DNA of 60,797 nucleotides from JAVVTR01 sp036653535 (GTDB taxonomy: Bacteria > Bacteroidota > Bacteroidia > Bacteroidales > P3). A program made the position numbers and the translations under genes. Positions 52,266 through 60,797 of this stretch are shown one piece after another (positions within the stretch are counted from its first letter, which is position 1; every line of letters begins with the position of its first letter). The notes under the pieces were generated by a model. The model was not told the origin of the DNA and did not search any database. It saw only the letters and a list, made by a program, of their open reading frames with translations. The stretch lies in contig JAVVTR010000013.1 in NCBI GenBank assembly GCA_036653535.1, positions 1 to 60,797 of the forward strand. The letters are read 5' to 3'.

Positions 52266-53216
52266 ATGGAAGATAAACTAGAGGGGCGAAAAAAAATATC
52301 CATTTTAGCTGCTTGTTACAACGAAGAAGAGAATGTAATTGTTTTATGTGAAAGAATACGAAATGTTTTTTCGCAATTACCTTCCTACGATTGGGAATTG
52401 GTATTTATTGATAATGCTTCTGTGGATGCAACGGTAGATTGTATTAAAAAAGAAATTCAAAAAGATAAGCATATTCGGCTCATTATTAATGCACGTAATT
52501 TCGGGGTAATACGTTCGGGTTTTTATGGTTTGACGCAGTGTTATGGGGATGCTGTCGTTCCCATGGCTTCCGATTTACAAGATCCTCCCGAAATTATTTT
52601 GGAATTTGTAAAAAAATGGGAAGAGGGCTATAAAATAGTGGTTGGGGTAAAAAACAAAAGCAGGGAAAGTCCCTTCATGTTTGTAGTGCGTAAGTTCTTT
52701 TACAACTTAATGAGTAAAATGTCGGATTCGGAGCAAATTAAAAATTTTACTGGCTTTGGTCTTTACGATAAAAAATTCATGGATATACTTCGTAATATAG
52801 AGGATCCTTATCCTTATTTTAGGGGATTAGTGGCCGAATTGGGTTTTGAAAGGGCGGAGGTAGAATTCGTACAACCTCAAAGGGAAAGAGGAAAATCGTC
52901 TTATAACTTTTATAGACTTTATGATACGGCTATGTTGGGTTTTGTAAATCATTCCAAAATTCCATTGAGATTGGCAAGCTTCATAGGCTTTATTACGGCG
53001 GTATTAAGTTTGGTTGCTGCAGTAGTTTATTTTATATATAAATTAATTTATTGGGATACTTTTTCTGCAGGAACGGCCCCTTTGGTAATTGGTTTATTTT
53101 TCTTCTCGGCAGTGCAACTTTTTTTCATTGGCATTATTGGAGAATATGTTGGAGCTATTCATACCCAAGTTCGTAAAAGGCCTTTAGTGGTGGAAAAGGA
53201 GAGAGTGAATTTCTAA
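52266..53216 (+). CDS. GT2 glycosyltransferase, GtrB/DPM1-like (polyprenyl-phosphate sugar synthase)
   Basis: A 316-residue membrane-anchored transferase. The GT-A domain has AACYNEEENV, IDNASVDATVD and ASDLQDPPE (acidic motif), then RERGKSSYNFYRL, the membrane-proximal signature of GtrB-type enzymes. Two C-terminal helices (about 233-258, 268-296) follow. These enzymes transfer sugar from a nucleotide to undecaprenyl phosphate for use outside the membrane. It is the last gene of the sugar operon and is followed by a strong terminator. Confidence 0.9.
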   Translation: MEDKLEGRKKISILAACYNEEENVIVLCERIRNVFSQLPSYDWELVFIDNASVDATVDCIKKEIQKDKHIRLIINARNFGVIRSGFYGLTQCYGDAVVPMASDLQDPPEIILEFVKKWEEGYKIVVGVKNKSRESPFMFVVRKFFYNLMSKMSDSEQIKNFTGFGLYDKKFMDILRNIEDPYPYFRGLVAELGFERAEVEFVQPQRERGKSSYNFYRLYDTAMLGFVNHSKIPLRLASFIGFITAVLSLVAAVVYFIYKLIYWDTFSAGTAPLVIGLFFFSAVQLFFIGIIGEYVGAIHTQVRKRPLVVEKERVNF

Positions 53217-53283
53217 AAACAACATTACATTTTTATATTTGGCCTAAAGAGTTTTAAAAATTAAAGTTTAAATGGTGTTGCTT

Positions 53284-53323
53284 AAAAAAAAGCTGCTTCG
53301 GAATTTCCGAAGCAGCTTTTTTT
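53284..53323. terminator. Strong bidirectional terminator between the sugar locus and the T9SS cargo genes
   Basis: AGCTGCTTCGGAA (53291-53303) pairs with 53305-53317. The stem is extended by an A run before (53284-53290) and a T run after (53318-53323), giving about 20 bp of perfect pairing. Confidence 0.93.
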
Positions 53324-53336
53324 GTTTTGGTAGTAC

Positions 53337-53399
53337 GTATGCTTATGGTTTTGGACTCATGCGGGACTATGTAGAACCATGCGAAACCTATAAGCATAC
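53337..53399 (-). repeat. Long-loop inverted repeat after the subtilase gene
   Basis: 53337-53351 (GTATGCTTATGGTTT) pairs with 53384-53399 with one bulged base, 12 bases beyond the subtilase stop. The 32-base loop has no obvious stem. It might be a 3'-end structure of the subtilase mRNA. Confidence 0.45.
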
Positions 53400-53411
53400 A
53401 TTAGAAAACTT

Positions 53412-55613
53412 TTATTGTTTATTAAATTTAGCAGTATAAACACCCTTAGAGGTATAAGCTCTAATAAGATATAGACCAGTAGACAAGAAAGCAGTGTTTA
53501 TTTCATAGGCCTCTGTGGCGGAGGTGGAAAGAGAAAGTCCGCTTTTTTCGTACAGAATTTGTCCTTGTAAGTTGCAAATTTCTATGCGTTTTATTTGGTC
53601 TAATTCCGAAGCAATGTAAAGATTGGAAATCGATGGATTAGGATGTATTTTTAGCCTTTTTTCTACAGAAGATAGGGTTTCATTAGGGGTGGTAGATAAA
53701 AACGTTGCTAATAGCGTATAATCCTTGTCTAAAGTTAAGGTATAAGCACTGTCTTTGGTTAAAAAGGTGCTATATTCTGTCCATTTACTGAAAACATAAT
53801 TAGGATTGGGATGGGCTACAACGGTAACTTCACTGTTGATAGCAAATTTCCCTGCTCCTTCCACATAACCTGCTTCTTTGGGGGAAATCATGGCTTTTAA
53901 AGTTTGAAAGACGGGCATAGAAAAGGTAATTCCTGCTTTAAGAGAAATTTTTCCATTGGTGTAAACGGCAGCTACCCCATATTCATAAACGCCTTCAGAC
54001 ATAGAAGAATCGGTATAAGTGGTTGTTTTGTAGTGATCTGCTACTAATTTTCCGTTTCTGTAAACTTGATAGTAGTCTAAAGTAAGAGGAGCAGATAGAG
54101 GTGCTTCCCAACTAAAAATAATGTTTTGTTGAGGGTAGGCTATTTTGGGATTAGTAGGCATAGGAAGATGATTTTTGAGAAGTTGCAAGGCTGCCGCTGC
54201 ATCTACAATTCCGGAATTGGCACGGATATTTTTATTGAGTTTGTCGGCTACTATGCTTTGGCTGGAAGCCATAAGTAATTCGCGCATAAACGCAGGGGAA
54301 ATAGTAGAATCGTAAGAGAGTAAAAAACCGCATAAACCAGCTACAATAGGGGTCGCCATAGAAGTCCCATACATACCATCGTAGTTTTGTCCGTTTAAAA
54401 AAGAAACTCCTTTTAAGCGATATGCTTGATTACTACAGAAAGTAGTGCTAAAAATAGAATTAAATGTGGGGTTACCATTGGACACTACAAAACCGCCGGG
54501 ACAAGCAACATCTACCCAATCCCCATAATTAGAAAAAGCAGATAACTTCTTGTCGGAATCTACAGAGGATACACTAATAACATTGGGGAGATCGGCTGGA
54601 TAGAAATTCGATTGGAATGAATTGTTACCAGAGGCAGCCACAATGATAATGCCAGCATCTATACAAGTTTTTATAATATTGGCTTCAGTTTGAGCTGGGG
54701 CGTTATACCCACCCCATGAAAGACTAATAACGTTAGCTCCATGCTCTGCTGCCCAAGCTACTCCCGCAAAACCATTTCTAACTTCTAAGCCGGAAGCATT
54801 GGGAGCAGGGCAAGAAACTCCCATAAGCGTAACCCCACTTCCCATAGAGGCAATTCCTATGCTGTTATTATTGATAGCACCAATGGCTCCTGCACAGTGG
54901 GTTCCATGCGACCAATTGTAATTTGGACAATTATTAATATCGTTGCAAAGCTGATCGGCATTTACCGAGATAGGAGGGGCCGAATTGCCTACCGCCTGTT
55001 TAGCCAAGTTGTATTGGTTGATAGAATCTATTTTTAAATCGGGATGAGCTCCCCAAATAGCATTATCTACCACAGCCACTTTAATATTGGCTTTTCCACT
55101 TTGTTCTTTCCAAGCCTCTTGTGCATGAAGCATGTCTAAATGCCAGCTTAGATTTACCCCATTAATGATTCCGTATAGAGGATCGTTAGGAAAAGTTCCT
55201 TCTTTACTCTCCATTTTTGTCGGTAGGGAAGCGATGTAGTATATAGGCCTTTTTTCAATATAATCTATATCTGGATTCTTAGATAGTTTTTCTATAAATT
55301 CATCTATTTTATAGATACTGTCTATGGTTATGGAAATAGTTTGTTCCAAGGCAGAGTTGTTAAACAAGGCCATAGATTCTACTTTTTCTTGTATTCCGTA
55401 GGTTGCAATAGAGGATTTTAGTGTTGGAATATGTTGAACCGACAAACGATCGGTGGATTTGGCTTTAAAGCCACTTTCGTTTTTGAATTTTATATATACT
55501 CCACCGTCTTCATAATTGGGAGATACGTTTTGACCAAAAGCCAGCGTATGGAGGAGAAAGCAGCTTCCGATGAGGAGCATGCTTACTGGAAATTTTTTTG
55601 ATACTATTTTCAT
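53412..55613 (-). CDS. Subtilisin-like S8 peptidase secreted by T9SS
   Basis: A 733-residue exported protease. Signal peptide to about residue 27 (cleavage near AFGQ), propeptide-like segment to about 150, catalytic Asp183 (AVVDNAIWG), His236 (WSHGTHCAG) and Ser418 (YGTSMATP). A fibronectin-III-like domain (about 480-570) and an InlB-B-repeat-like segment (VEGAGKFAINSEVTVVAHPNPNY) follow. The last 80 residues are a type A T9SS sorting domain (KIHPNPSISNLYI...GLYLIRAYTSKGVYTAKF). It should be displayed on or released from the cell surface. It is followed on the minus strand by a hairpin and a terminator. Confidence 0.92.
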   Translation of the reverse strand: MKIVSKKFPVSMLLIGSCFLLHTLAFGQNVSPNYEDGGVYIKFKNESGFKAKSTDRLSVQHIPTLKSSIATYGIQEKVESMALFNNSALEQTISITIDSIYKIDEFIEKLSKNPDIDYIEKRPIYYIASLPTKMESKEGTFPNDPLYGIINGVNLSWHLDMLHAQEAWKEQSGKANIKVAVVDNAIWGAHPDLKIDSINQYNLAKQAVGNSAPPISVNADQLCNDINNCPNYNWSHGTHCAGAIGAINNNSIGIASMGSGVTLMGVSCPAPNASGLEVRNGFAGVAWAAEHGANVISLSWGGYNAPAQTEANIIKTCIDAGIIIVAASGNNSFQSNFYPADLPNVISVSSVDSDKKLSAFSNYGDWVDVACPGGFVVSNGNPTFNSIFSTTFCSNQAYRLKGVSFLNGQNYDGMYGTSMATPIVAGLCGFLLSYDSTISPAFMRELLMASSQSIVADKLNKNIRANSGIVDAAAALQLLKNHLPMPTNPKIAYPQQNIIFSWEAPLSAPLTLDYYQVYRNGKLVADHYKTTTYTDSSMSEGVYEYGVAAVYTNGKISLKAGITFSMPVFQTLKAMISPKEAGYVEGAGKFAINSEVTVVAHPNPNYVFSKWTEYSTFLTKDSAYTLTLDKDYTLLATFLSTTPNETLSSVEKRLKIHPNPSISNLYIASELDQIKRIEICNLQGQILYEKSGLSLSTSATEAYEINTAFLSTGLYLIRAYTSKGVYTAKFNKQ

Positions 55614-55675
55614 AAGTAAATAATTTTAACAAATAGGTCTTATGAAACTCATGTTTGTTCCATAAGTAAATATTT

Positions 55676-57595
55676 CTATTTTTTAATAATTTTTTGAGAA
55701 AAACGACCTTGTTCGCTTTGAATATTTAAAAGATAAACGCCAGCAAGGAGACTCTCTACAGGAATTTCTACAAGATTATCGCCTGTATTTAAATTCTGAA
55801 GATTGGTGTATAGGACACGTCCTTGTAAATCGAGAATACTAAAAGTAGCGGAAGTGGATTGGGAGATGTTTAGACGAGCGTAAACTTTGTTTTCTGCCGG
55901 ATTAGGATATACTTTACAGGCTAAGGTGCTATTTTGTAAAGTTTCGTTTTTTACTGGGTAAGCATGAGAAAAGGTGGCTTGTATAACTTCTCTTGTTTGT
56001 TTATTTTGTATAAAAACCACACTGCTTATATTTTGTAAACTGGAAAATATTTTAGGACTATTGGAATTGAAGGTATAGGTGAATTTTTTAGAAAACTTAT
56101 CTCCAACAGCAAGTGCCTTAAAGTTTACACCTTGTGGGCTTGTAATCATTTTCCGTGTTACATAATAAAAATCTGTTTCTCCATTAAACATAGGAGCTAA
56201 GTGATGAATGGAGTCTTCTACAAGACAGGTGTACAAAGTATATTCATTAGGTTTTGGAAGATAGCCTGTTACGGTAACATTAATATAAAAAATACTGTCT
56301 TCTCTGTTTAAAAAAGTGCTCAAACCAACTGGTACCGAAGTGTTTTTAAAAGCAGCAATGGTGTCCATAAAGAGTTGCTTTTCTTTGGCATAAGGGGTGC
56401 TTGCATCCATACGAACGCCACTTAAAAACAAACTGGGTGCAGAGTTTATTCCATAGAAAGCTGCCCGATCTTTGCTGTCGGGAGTTACACAAGGATCGCC
56501 TGGGACGGGTATTTCTACTTGGTATTTAGCTACTACAAAATTGCTGTATGCGCCAGGAGTATTTGCTTTTAAATCTACCATTATTTCATGTAAGACTTTG
56601 TTTTGTTGTTTGCAGCCGCTGCAGGTTCCACTGGAAAAAACTTCTAATAATAAGGTTTTACAAGGCAATTGATTGGCATTGGCTACATAAGTTTTGGCCA
56701 TGGCGTAATTGGTGGTAGTATTGCCGCTTGCGTTGATGCTTTCAAACCAAAGTTTAATACTTAAGTTTCCACTTTGCTTGGGTAAAAAATCGCTTATACT
56801 AACATTTTCTTGACTCGCTGCAGCAATATTGCGGTTATTAAAAGTCTTTTTAATGACATTTCCTCCATTTACAGTATAACAAAGGGTATAGGAGGTAATA
56901 GGGCTGGTTCCTAAATTGCAAATGTTGACATTTAAAGGCAGGGTAACTTGTTTATCATCGCGTAGGATATGGCTTAGGGGTAAATAAAATCCGTTGCAAA
57001 CGGCTTGGTTATTTCCACTTTCCGAAACGGCAATATCATCTACATAGAGCATATATTTGTCATTGGAATTTTCTATAAAGGCTAAATAAATTTTTTGATT
57101 TTTATAGGCGCTTAGATCTATGGTGTAGGTGGTCCAGGAATTTTTAGCTTCACGTACACTTTTAAGGGTGGAGGTAAAAGAAGCAGAGTCGGTTCCTGTA
57201 GTGGAAATTAAAACCTTAAAACCATCTTTGGCTTTGCTTTCTGCCGACATAACACGAAAAACAAGCACCGGTTTAGTGGCCGACTGAAGGTTAATTTCCG
57301 GAGTAATCATCCATCGATTGGCGGTAGCTGCCGTTTTAAAAAACGACAAACTGGCGGCATAGATTTCTCCGTTATCGTCTTGTTGTACTTTCCATGCTTT
57401 ATCGAAATAAGATAAATTGGGAGAAGTGGAAACGGGAATATTAGCATCGTTATATAAGGTCCAGGAAGATGGGATATTTCCTATACCTTCCGTGTTTATA
57501 AGTACGGATTGAAAGTCTTCATAAAAATAACTTTGAGCGTGAATCCCCGTCCACGAGCACAAAATCAAAAATAATAAGGCGATTTTTTTGTTCAT
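55676..57595 (-). CDS. T9SS-secreted protein: choice-of-anchor J domain plus Omp28-like thioredoxin domain
   Basis: A 639-residue exported protein. Signal peptide (about 1-20), then a jelly-roll choice-of-anchor J/cleaved-adhesin-like domain (YEDFQS...WMITPEINL, about 24-190), a CARDB-like segment (about 200-300), and an Omp28-related domain with a redox-type CSGC motif (Cys325, Cys328) in LLEVFSSGTCSGCKQQ. The C-terminus is a T9SS sorting domain (VYPNPAENKVYARL...GVYLLNIQSEQGRFSQKIIKK). Function unknown; the CxxC may bind or reduce disulfides outside the cell. 25 bases separate it from the related gene upstream. Confidence 0.85.
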   Translation of the reverse strand: MNKKIALLFLILCSWTGIHAQSYFYEDFQSVLINTEGIGNIPSSWTLYNDANIPVSTSPNLSYFDKAWKVQQDDNGEIYAASLSFFKTAATANRWMITPEINLQSATKPVLVFRVMSAESKAKDGFKVLISTTGTDSASFTSTLKSVREAKNSWTTYTIDLSAYKNQKIYLAFIENSNDKYMLYVDDIAVSESGNNQAVCNGFYLPLSHILRDDKQVTLPLNVNICNLGTSPITSYTLCYTVNGGNVIKKTFNNRNIAAASQENVSISDFLPKQSGNLSIKLWFESINASGNTTTNYAMAKTYVANANQLPCKTLLLEVFSSGTCSGCKQQNKVLHEIMVDLKANTPGAYSNFVVAKYQVEIPVPGDPCVTPDSKDRAAFYGINSAPSLFLSGVRMDASTPYAKEKQLFMDTIAAFKNTSVPVGLSTFLNREDSIFYINVTVTGYLPKPNEYTLYTCLVEDSIHHLAPMFNGETDFYYVTRKMITSPQGVNFKALAVGDKFSKKFTYTFNSNSPKIFSSLQNISSVVFIQNKQTREVIQATFSHAYPVKNETLQNSTLACKVYPNPAENKVYARLNISQSTSATFSILDLQGRVLYTNLQNLNTGDNLVEIPVESLLAGVYLLNIQSEQGRFSQKIIKK

Positions 57596-57620
57596 TTTTT
57601 GTAGTATTACGTGATTTTAT

Positions 57621-59258
57621 TTACCAAATAAATTTTTTAATAAGAGGGTTAGTGAAAGAGGAATAAGCTTTTTTCGATTTTGTTGGGCTAATGGAAAGAA
57701 TATATATTCCTCGTGCTTGATCGTATAGGTGAAAGGTGTTTCCATTTTGTACGCTTATTTTTTGTCCGTAAGCATTAAAAATAGTTACTTGTTGTATGTC
57801 AAAGGGGGCCTCTATACGAAAGCATCCAAGACAAGAGGGGTCTGCATAAACTTTTATATCAACGGCATGGCTAAGCTCTTCGTTGGTGCGTTTTTCCCCT
57901 ACGTGAACCACCGCTATATCGGTTATTTTATAGGTAAAGCGACGGCCGGTTCGAGGAGCATAAAAAACAGTGCTAAGCATAACATTATAAGATCCCGTAT
58001 CTCCGTATTTTACACTTGTTGCCGTATCGGTCGATTTATAAGGCGTTCCACCGGGAAAAGTCCAAAAACAGCTATCTGCCAAGGAGGTTAAATTAAAACG
58101 AACGTATCGATTAACCCCAATATAAGGATTGTCTATGTGGTAGGTAGGATAGAGAGGAAGTACATCCACGGCATGTTCTCTATAATAAGTTCTGCTTTGT
58201 CCATTGGAAACCGTGCTTAGTGTAACTTTATAACTACCTGCTTTTTTGTAGGTAATGATAGGATTTTTTTGTGTGGAAGTAGAGGGGGTTCCCCCTTCAA
58301 ATACCCATTGATAGCTATTAGCTTCCCCTAAGGTGTTGTCAAAAAAGCAAGCAGAATCTCCTACTGGAATTTCTAAATCCCAATTTTGAAAATCGGTAAA
58401 ACCAGCTTGACTTCCTTTGGGCAATATGGTAAAATCACCACTGTGAAAGCTAAGCATATCGGTTTGTAAGACCTTACGAGAAATAATGGGCGTAATTTCT
58501 CCATAGGAGGTATCTTGTCCAACTATGCTGCTGTCTTGTATAAAAGCAACGATATGGCTATTTTTTATTAGAAATCTTTGGCTATAGGGTAGAGTGAAAT
58601 TATAACTTAACTCTTGTTGGTTATTGGAGGAAAAATCAAGTAAACTTCCTTCTCCATTATTGGGATACATTTTGCGTGTTACATGCTTGAGCTCGGTTTG
58701 GTCGTACCAAATTTTAGGAATACTATCTTGGGTTAGGGCAACATATAAACGAATGTTTTTTCCCGGATGTTGTGCTACTCTTTCTATGGTAACCTTTACC
58801 TGAAAGCTATCTTTTTCTTGGTCGTTTAAACGGAAATGCTGTACTTTTAAAGAAAGAGTATAGGGCGTTTTCTCTTTTATGGCGGCGAGGTAATCGGCTT
58901 TGTAGTGGTTGGTTCCTTCGCTTTTGGACCCATTGACAAACATGCTCGGAATACTGCGCACAGTACCATAATAATGGCTGCGATTCCAGCCTGATAAATT
59001 ATATAGATATTGATAGTAGCCCATTTCTGCTATTTGGTAGGCTATAGGAGCAATTTGGCATCCCTCTTTTAAGAGAGCATCCAAGGCCTTAGTGGCAGCG
59101 GGACAATTATTACACCAAGAGCCGGTGAATTCTTCTAAGAGTATGTATTTATAGGGGACCCCTTCGGTAGGAAGTTGGGCTTGCGTATTGTGAAAAGAAA
59201 ATAATAAAATACATCCCCATAAGAGGGTGGTATAGGTGGTTCTAATTTTTAGAATCAT
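57621..59258 (-). CDS. Exported Omp28-like thioredoxin-fold protein with PKD domains
   Basis: A 545-residue protein. After the signal peptide (cleavage near TQAQ) comes an Omp28-type domain with CNNC (Cys49, Cys52) in LEEFTGSWCNNCPAATKAL. Two PKD-like domains (about 305-370 and 380-455) contain FDNTLGEANSYQWVFEGGTPSTS. The C-terminus (about 465-545) resembles a T9SS sorting domain (GIYILSI) but lacks the usual YPNP. The extra ending FTNPLIKKFIW is unusual. Likely co-transcribed with the next gene downstream. The terminator at 59376-59409 separates it from the gene upstream. Confidence 0.82.
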   Translation of the reverse strand: MILKIRTTYTTLLWGCILLFSFHNTQAQLPTEGVPYKYILLEEFTGSWCNNCPAATKALDALLKEGCQIAPIAYQIAEMGYYQYLYNLSGWNRSHYYGTVRSIPSMFVNGSKSEGTNHYKADYLAAIKEKTPYTLSLKVQHFRLNDQEKDSFQVKVTIERVAQHPGKNIRLYVALTQDSIPKIWYDQTELKHVTRKMYPNNGEGSLLDFSSNNQQELSYNFTLPYSQRFLIKNSHIVAFIQDSSIVGQDTSYGEITPIISRKVLQTDMLSFHSGDFTILPKGSQAGFTDFQNWDLEIPVGDSACFFDNTLGEANSYQWVFEGGTPSTSTQKNPIITYKKAGSYKVTLSTVSNGQSRTYYREHAVDVLPLYPTYHIDNPYIGVNRYVRFNLTSLADSCFWTFPGGTPYKSTDTATSVKYGDTGSYNVMLSTVFYAPRTGRRFTYKITDIAVVHVGEKRTNEELSHAVDIKVYADPSCLGCFRIEAPFDIQQVTIFNAYGQKISVQNGNTFHLYDQARGIYILSISPTKSKKAYSSFTNPLIKKFIW

Positions 59259-59375
59259 AGCAAATAAAAATAGGGTTTAACCTGCAAAGATACAAAATAA
59301 AGCACAAAAAAGGAAGTCGTAAAGGAAGCAATAGCGTGCTTTTAGGTGGTTCAAAAAGGGTGGTGTTCGATATAA

Positions 59376-59409
59376 AAAAAGGGGCATTCTTTTAAAGAAT
59401 GCCCCTTTT
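59376..59409 (-). terminator. Intrinsic terminator after the Fn3/T9SS gene
   Basis: AAAAAGGGGCATTCTTT (59376-59392) pairs with 59394-59410, a 17-bp perfect stem with a T run on the minus strand. It lies just downstream of the 59443 stop. Confidence 0.92.
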
Positions 59410-59442
59410 TAGTTTAATTGGCTTATTCTAAATAGTTTAAAA

Positions 59443-60797
59443 CTATTTAACTACTAAGCGTTTAGTGGTATAGCTTCCGTCTTCTAATAGGAATTGTAGG
59501 AAATAAACTCCCGATTTCAAAGAAGGAATGGCTATAACATTTTCGTTTTTATTTCTTTGTAGGAGAACTCTTCCAGAAAGGTCAACCACACTTACTTGTT
59601 GGTAGTTTCCACTAATATTTATTTTATCGGTAGCGGGGTTAGGATAAATATTAATATTAACCTTAGATTGGAGTTCTTCATTAGCAATACCGCTACAATT
59701 AAAAATTACACTTTCCCCACGAAGGTCTTGGGTTTGGTCTTTGTAAATGGCCCCTACACTATATTCGTATTCTGCTGGGGCTAAACCTTTGTCGATAAAA
59801 GATGGAGAAGAAATAGCAGCCGTATTTATTTTTTGGTTATTTCTATAAACATTAAAACCAGTTAGGGTGTACGCAGGGCTGGTAGATTTTGTTGGTTGTA
59901 ATTCTTTAGAGGTAGGGGTTAAATTAATTTTCTTTAAAGACATTACCTTGGAAGCAAGGAATTCGGGGTCATTTCTCCAGTCTTTACCAGAGGCTTGAGC
60001 CGCCTCTAAATCTCTTTTTCTTACAACTAATCCGGCAATACACCAGTTGGCATTTACAGATCCAGTACCAGTCCAATTTTTACCACCATCTACCGATAAA
60101 AGATCACCGTAGTTAGCAACGGCAGGACCTTCATCGATGGCAGCAGGGATTTGGGTTTTAGGATTGTAAGTAATGGCATAACCAAGGGCTACTTCTAAGG
60201 GTTGGTTCATGGAAAAATACTTATCGTAGAATATTTTTTCCCATTGTCCGCTTCTTACTCTTCCTCCGTCTTTCATGTAAACTTGTTTATCGTTTAAATA
60301 AACAAAGGCATTAAAAGAATTCACTTCCGAAGCAATTACATATTCCATACCTACTAAGTAGAGATCTTTGTATAGGCCTAAATTGGTGGTATCCCATCCA
60401 ATGGCGCAGTACATTTCTTCGTAGTCGGCAGCCACCACGGCATTAGCAAAGAGACCACTACCATAACGAATGGCTAAAGGTTCTTCAAAATAGGGCAATT
60501 CCCAGTTAAGAGTAGCATCGGTTTTGCTATCCACGGTTTTTCCAGATATGGTTAAAGCGGCGGGAGGCATCATTTTTCCTTCGTGTGTAATTTTAATTTT
60601 TACCGAATCGGAAGCTATACAAGAATTGTCGTAGAAAGCTTCTACTCTATAGGTGTAGTCGCCCTTAGGTACATTGTTTACGGTGTAGGTTAGGGCAGGT
60701 AAATTTTCTTGGATAAGTTTTTCGTTTTGATAGATATTGAATCCAACTAATTTGGCATTTGGATCCGGAGTGTAATCCCAGTTTAATACCGCACAAT
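59443..60797 (-). CDS. T9SS-secreted Fn3 protein, 5' end outside the window
   Basis: The frame stays open to the window edge, so the true start lies beyond 60797 and Met at 60573 is only internal. About 450 residues are visible. First comes an Fn3-like repeat (NWDYTPDPNAKLVGFNIYQN), then a domain of unknown type (about residues 75-260), a second Fn3-like repeat (YTLTGFNVYRNNQK) and a type A T9SS sorting domain (NIYPNPATDKINISG...GVYFLQFLLEDGSYTTKRLVVK). No catalytic motif is visible in this part; the missing N-terminal part could carry one. Confidence 0.9.
   Translation of the reverse strand, partial: CAVLNWDYTPDPNAKLVGFNIYQNEKLIQENLPALTYTVNNVPKGDYTYRVEAFYDNSCIASDSVKIKITHEGKMMPPAALTISGKTVDSKTDATLNWELPYFEEPLAIRYGSGLFANAVVAADYEEMYCAIGWDTTNLGLYKDLYLVGMEYVIASEVNSFNAFVYLNDKQVYMKDGGRVRSGQWEKIFYDKYFSMNQPLEVALGYAITYNPKTQIPAAIDEGPAVANYGDLLSVDGGKNWTGTGSVNANWCIAGLVVRKRDLEAAQASGKDWRNDPEFLASKVMSLKKINLTPTSKELQPTKSTSPAYTLTGFNVYRNNQKINTAAISSPSFIDKGLAPAEYEYSVGAIYKDQTQDLRGESVIFNCSGIANEELQSKVNINIYPNPATDKINISGNYQQVSVVDLSGRVLLQRNKNENVIAIPSLKSGVYFLQFLLEDGSYTTKRLVVK

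Noticed and set aside
60573..60797. Met at 60573 as the start of the last minus-strand gene
   Set aside because: The frame continues without a stop to the window edge and encodes an Fn3-like segment, so the gene is 5'-partial.
1..60797. CRISPR arrays, tRNA or rRNA genes, insertion sequences and prophage genes
   Set aside because: I saw no regularly spaced repeats, cloverleaf candidates, transposase or phage motifs anywhere in the window, though a tool-based scan was not possible.

Overview
This AT-rich window comes from a chromosome of the phylum Bacteroidetes, most likely an anaerobic or micro-aerotolerant member of the order Bacteroidales. The evidence is the promoter style (-7 boxes of the form TAnnTTTG), several Bacteroidetes-type families (DUF2723, DUF4492, DUF4136, Omp28-like proteins), C-terminal type IX secretion (T9SS) sorting domains, an IspG with the phylum's insertion-domain remnant, and [FeFe]-hydrogenase maturases beside a cytochrome bd oxidase. 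I see no rRNA, tRNA, CRISPR array, prophage or insertion sequence. No gene-free stretch reaches 300 bases; the longest is about 224.

Layout. 76-6545 (minus): M13 endopeptidase lipoprotein, outer-membrane barrel, DUF4136 lipoprotein, a 600-residue transglutaminase-like protein and an LD-carboxypeptidase. 6593-12253: hydF, a DUF4492 small membrane protein, cydA, cydB and, convergent, hydE; the hydrogenase maturases flank the oxygen-scavenging oxidase. 12379-23866 (plus): YqeY-like protein, ispG, valS, a small membrane protein, an LptF/LptG permease, two glycosyltransferases and ligA. 23908-29360 (minus): NlpC/P60 peptidase, TonB, an exported unknown, an outer-membrane barrel and a fused RsmI-Nudix protein. 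29585-38394 (plus): two tandem DUF2723 membrane proteins, a four-helix membrane protein and an MFS transporter with a large inserted domain. 38537-42004 (minus): LpxH-like hydrolase, DUF4369-like lipoprotein and glnS. Then folB (plus), a small exported protein (minus) and fabD (plus).

44119-53216 (plus) is the most distinctive region. RfbH, RfbF and RfbG should make CDP-4-keto-3,6-dideoxy-glucose. They are followed by a reductase-like SDR, a HAD phosphatase, a NeuB/SAF-type PEP-condensing enzyme, a TPP enzyme of the acetolactate synthase/YerE type and a GtrB-like polyprenyl-phosphate glycosyltransferase. I infer a branched 3,6-dideoxyhexose (yersiniose-like) and possibly a second keto-acid-derived sugar for a surface glycan.

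53412-60797 (minus): a subtilase, two Omp28/thioredoxin-like proteins and a 5'-truncated Fn3 protein. All are exported and have C-terminal domains of T9SS-cargo type, one of them atypical. T9SS cargo is commonly anchored to a surface polysaccharide, so the neighbouring sugar locus may supply that glycan, but this is inference. Convergent operons are separated by strong long-stem hairpins at 38428-38474 and 53284-53323, and divergent genes share interleaved promoters at 6561-6590 and 29408-29454.
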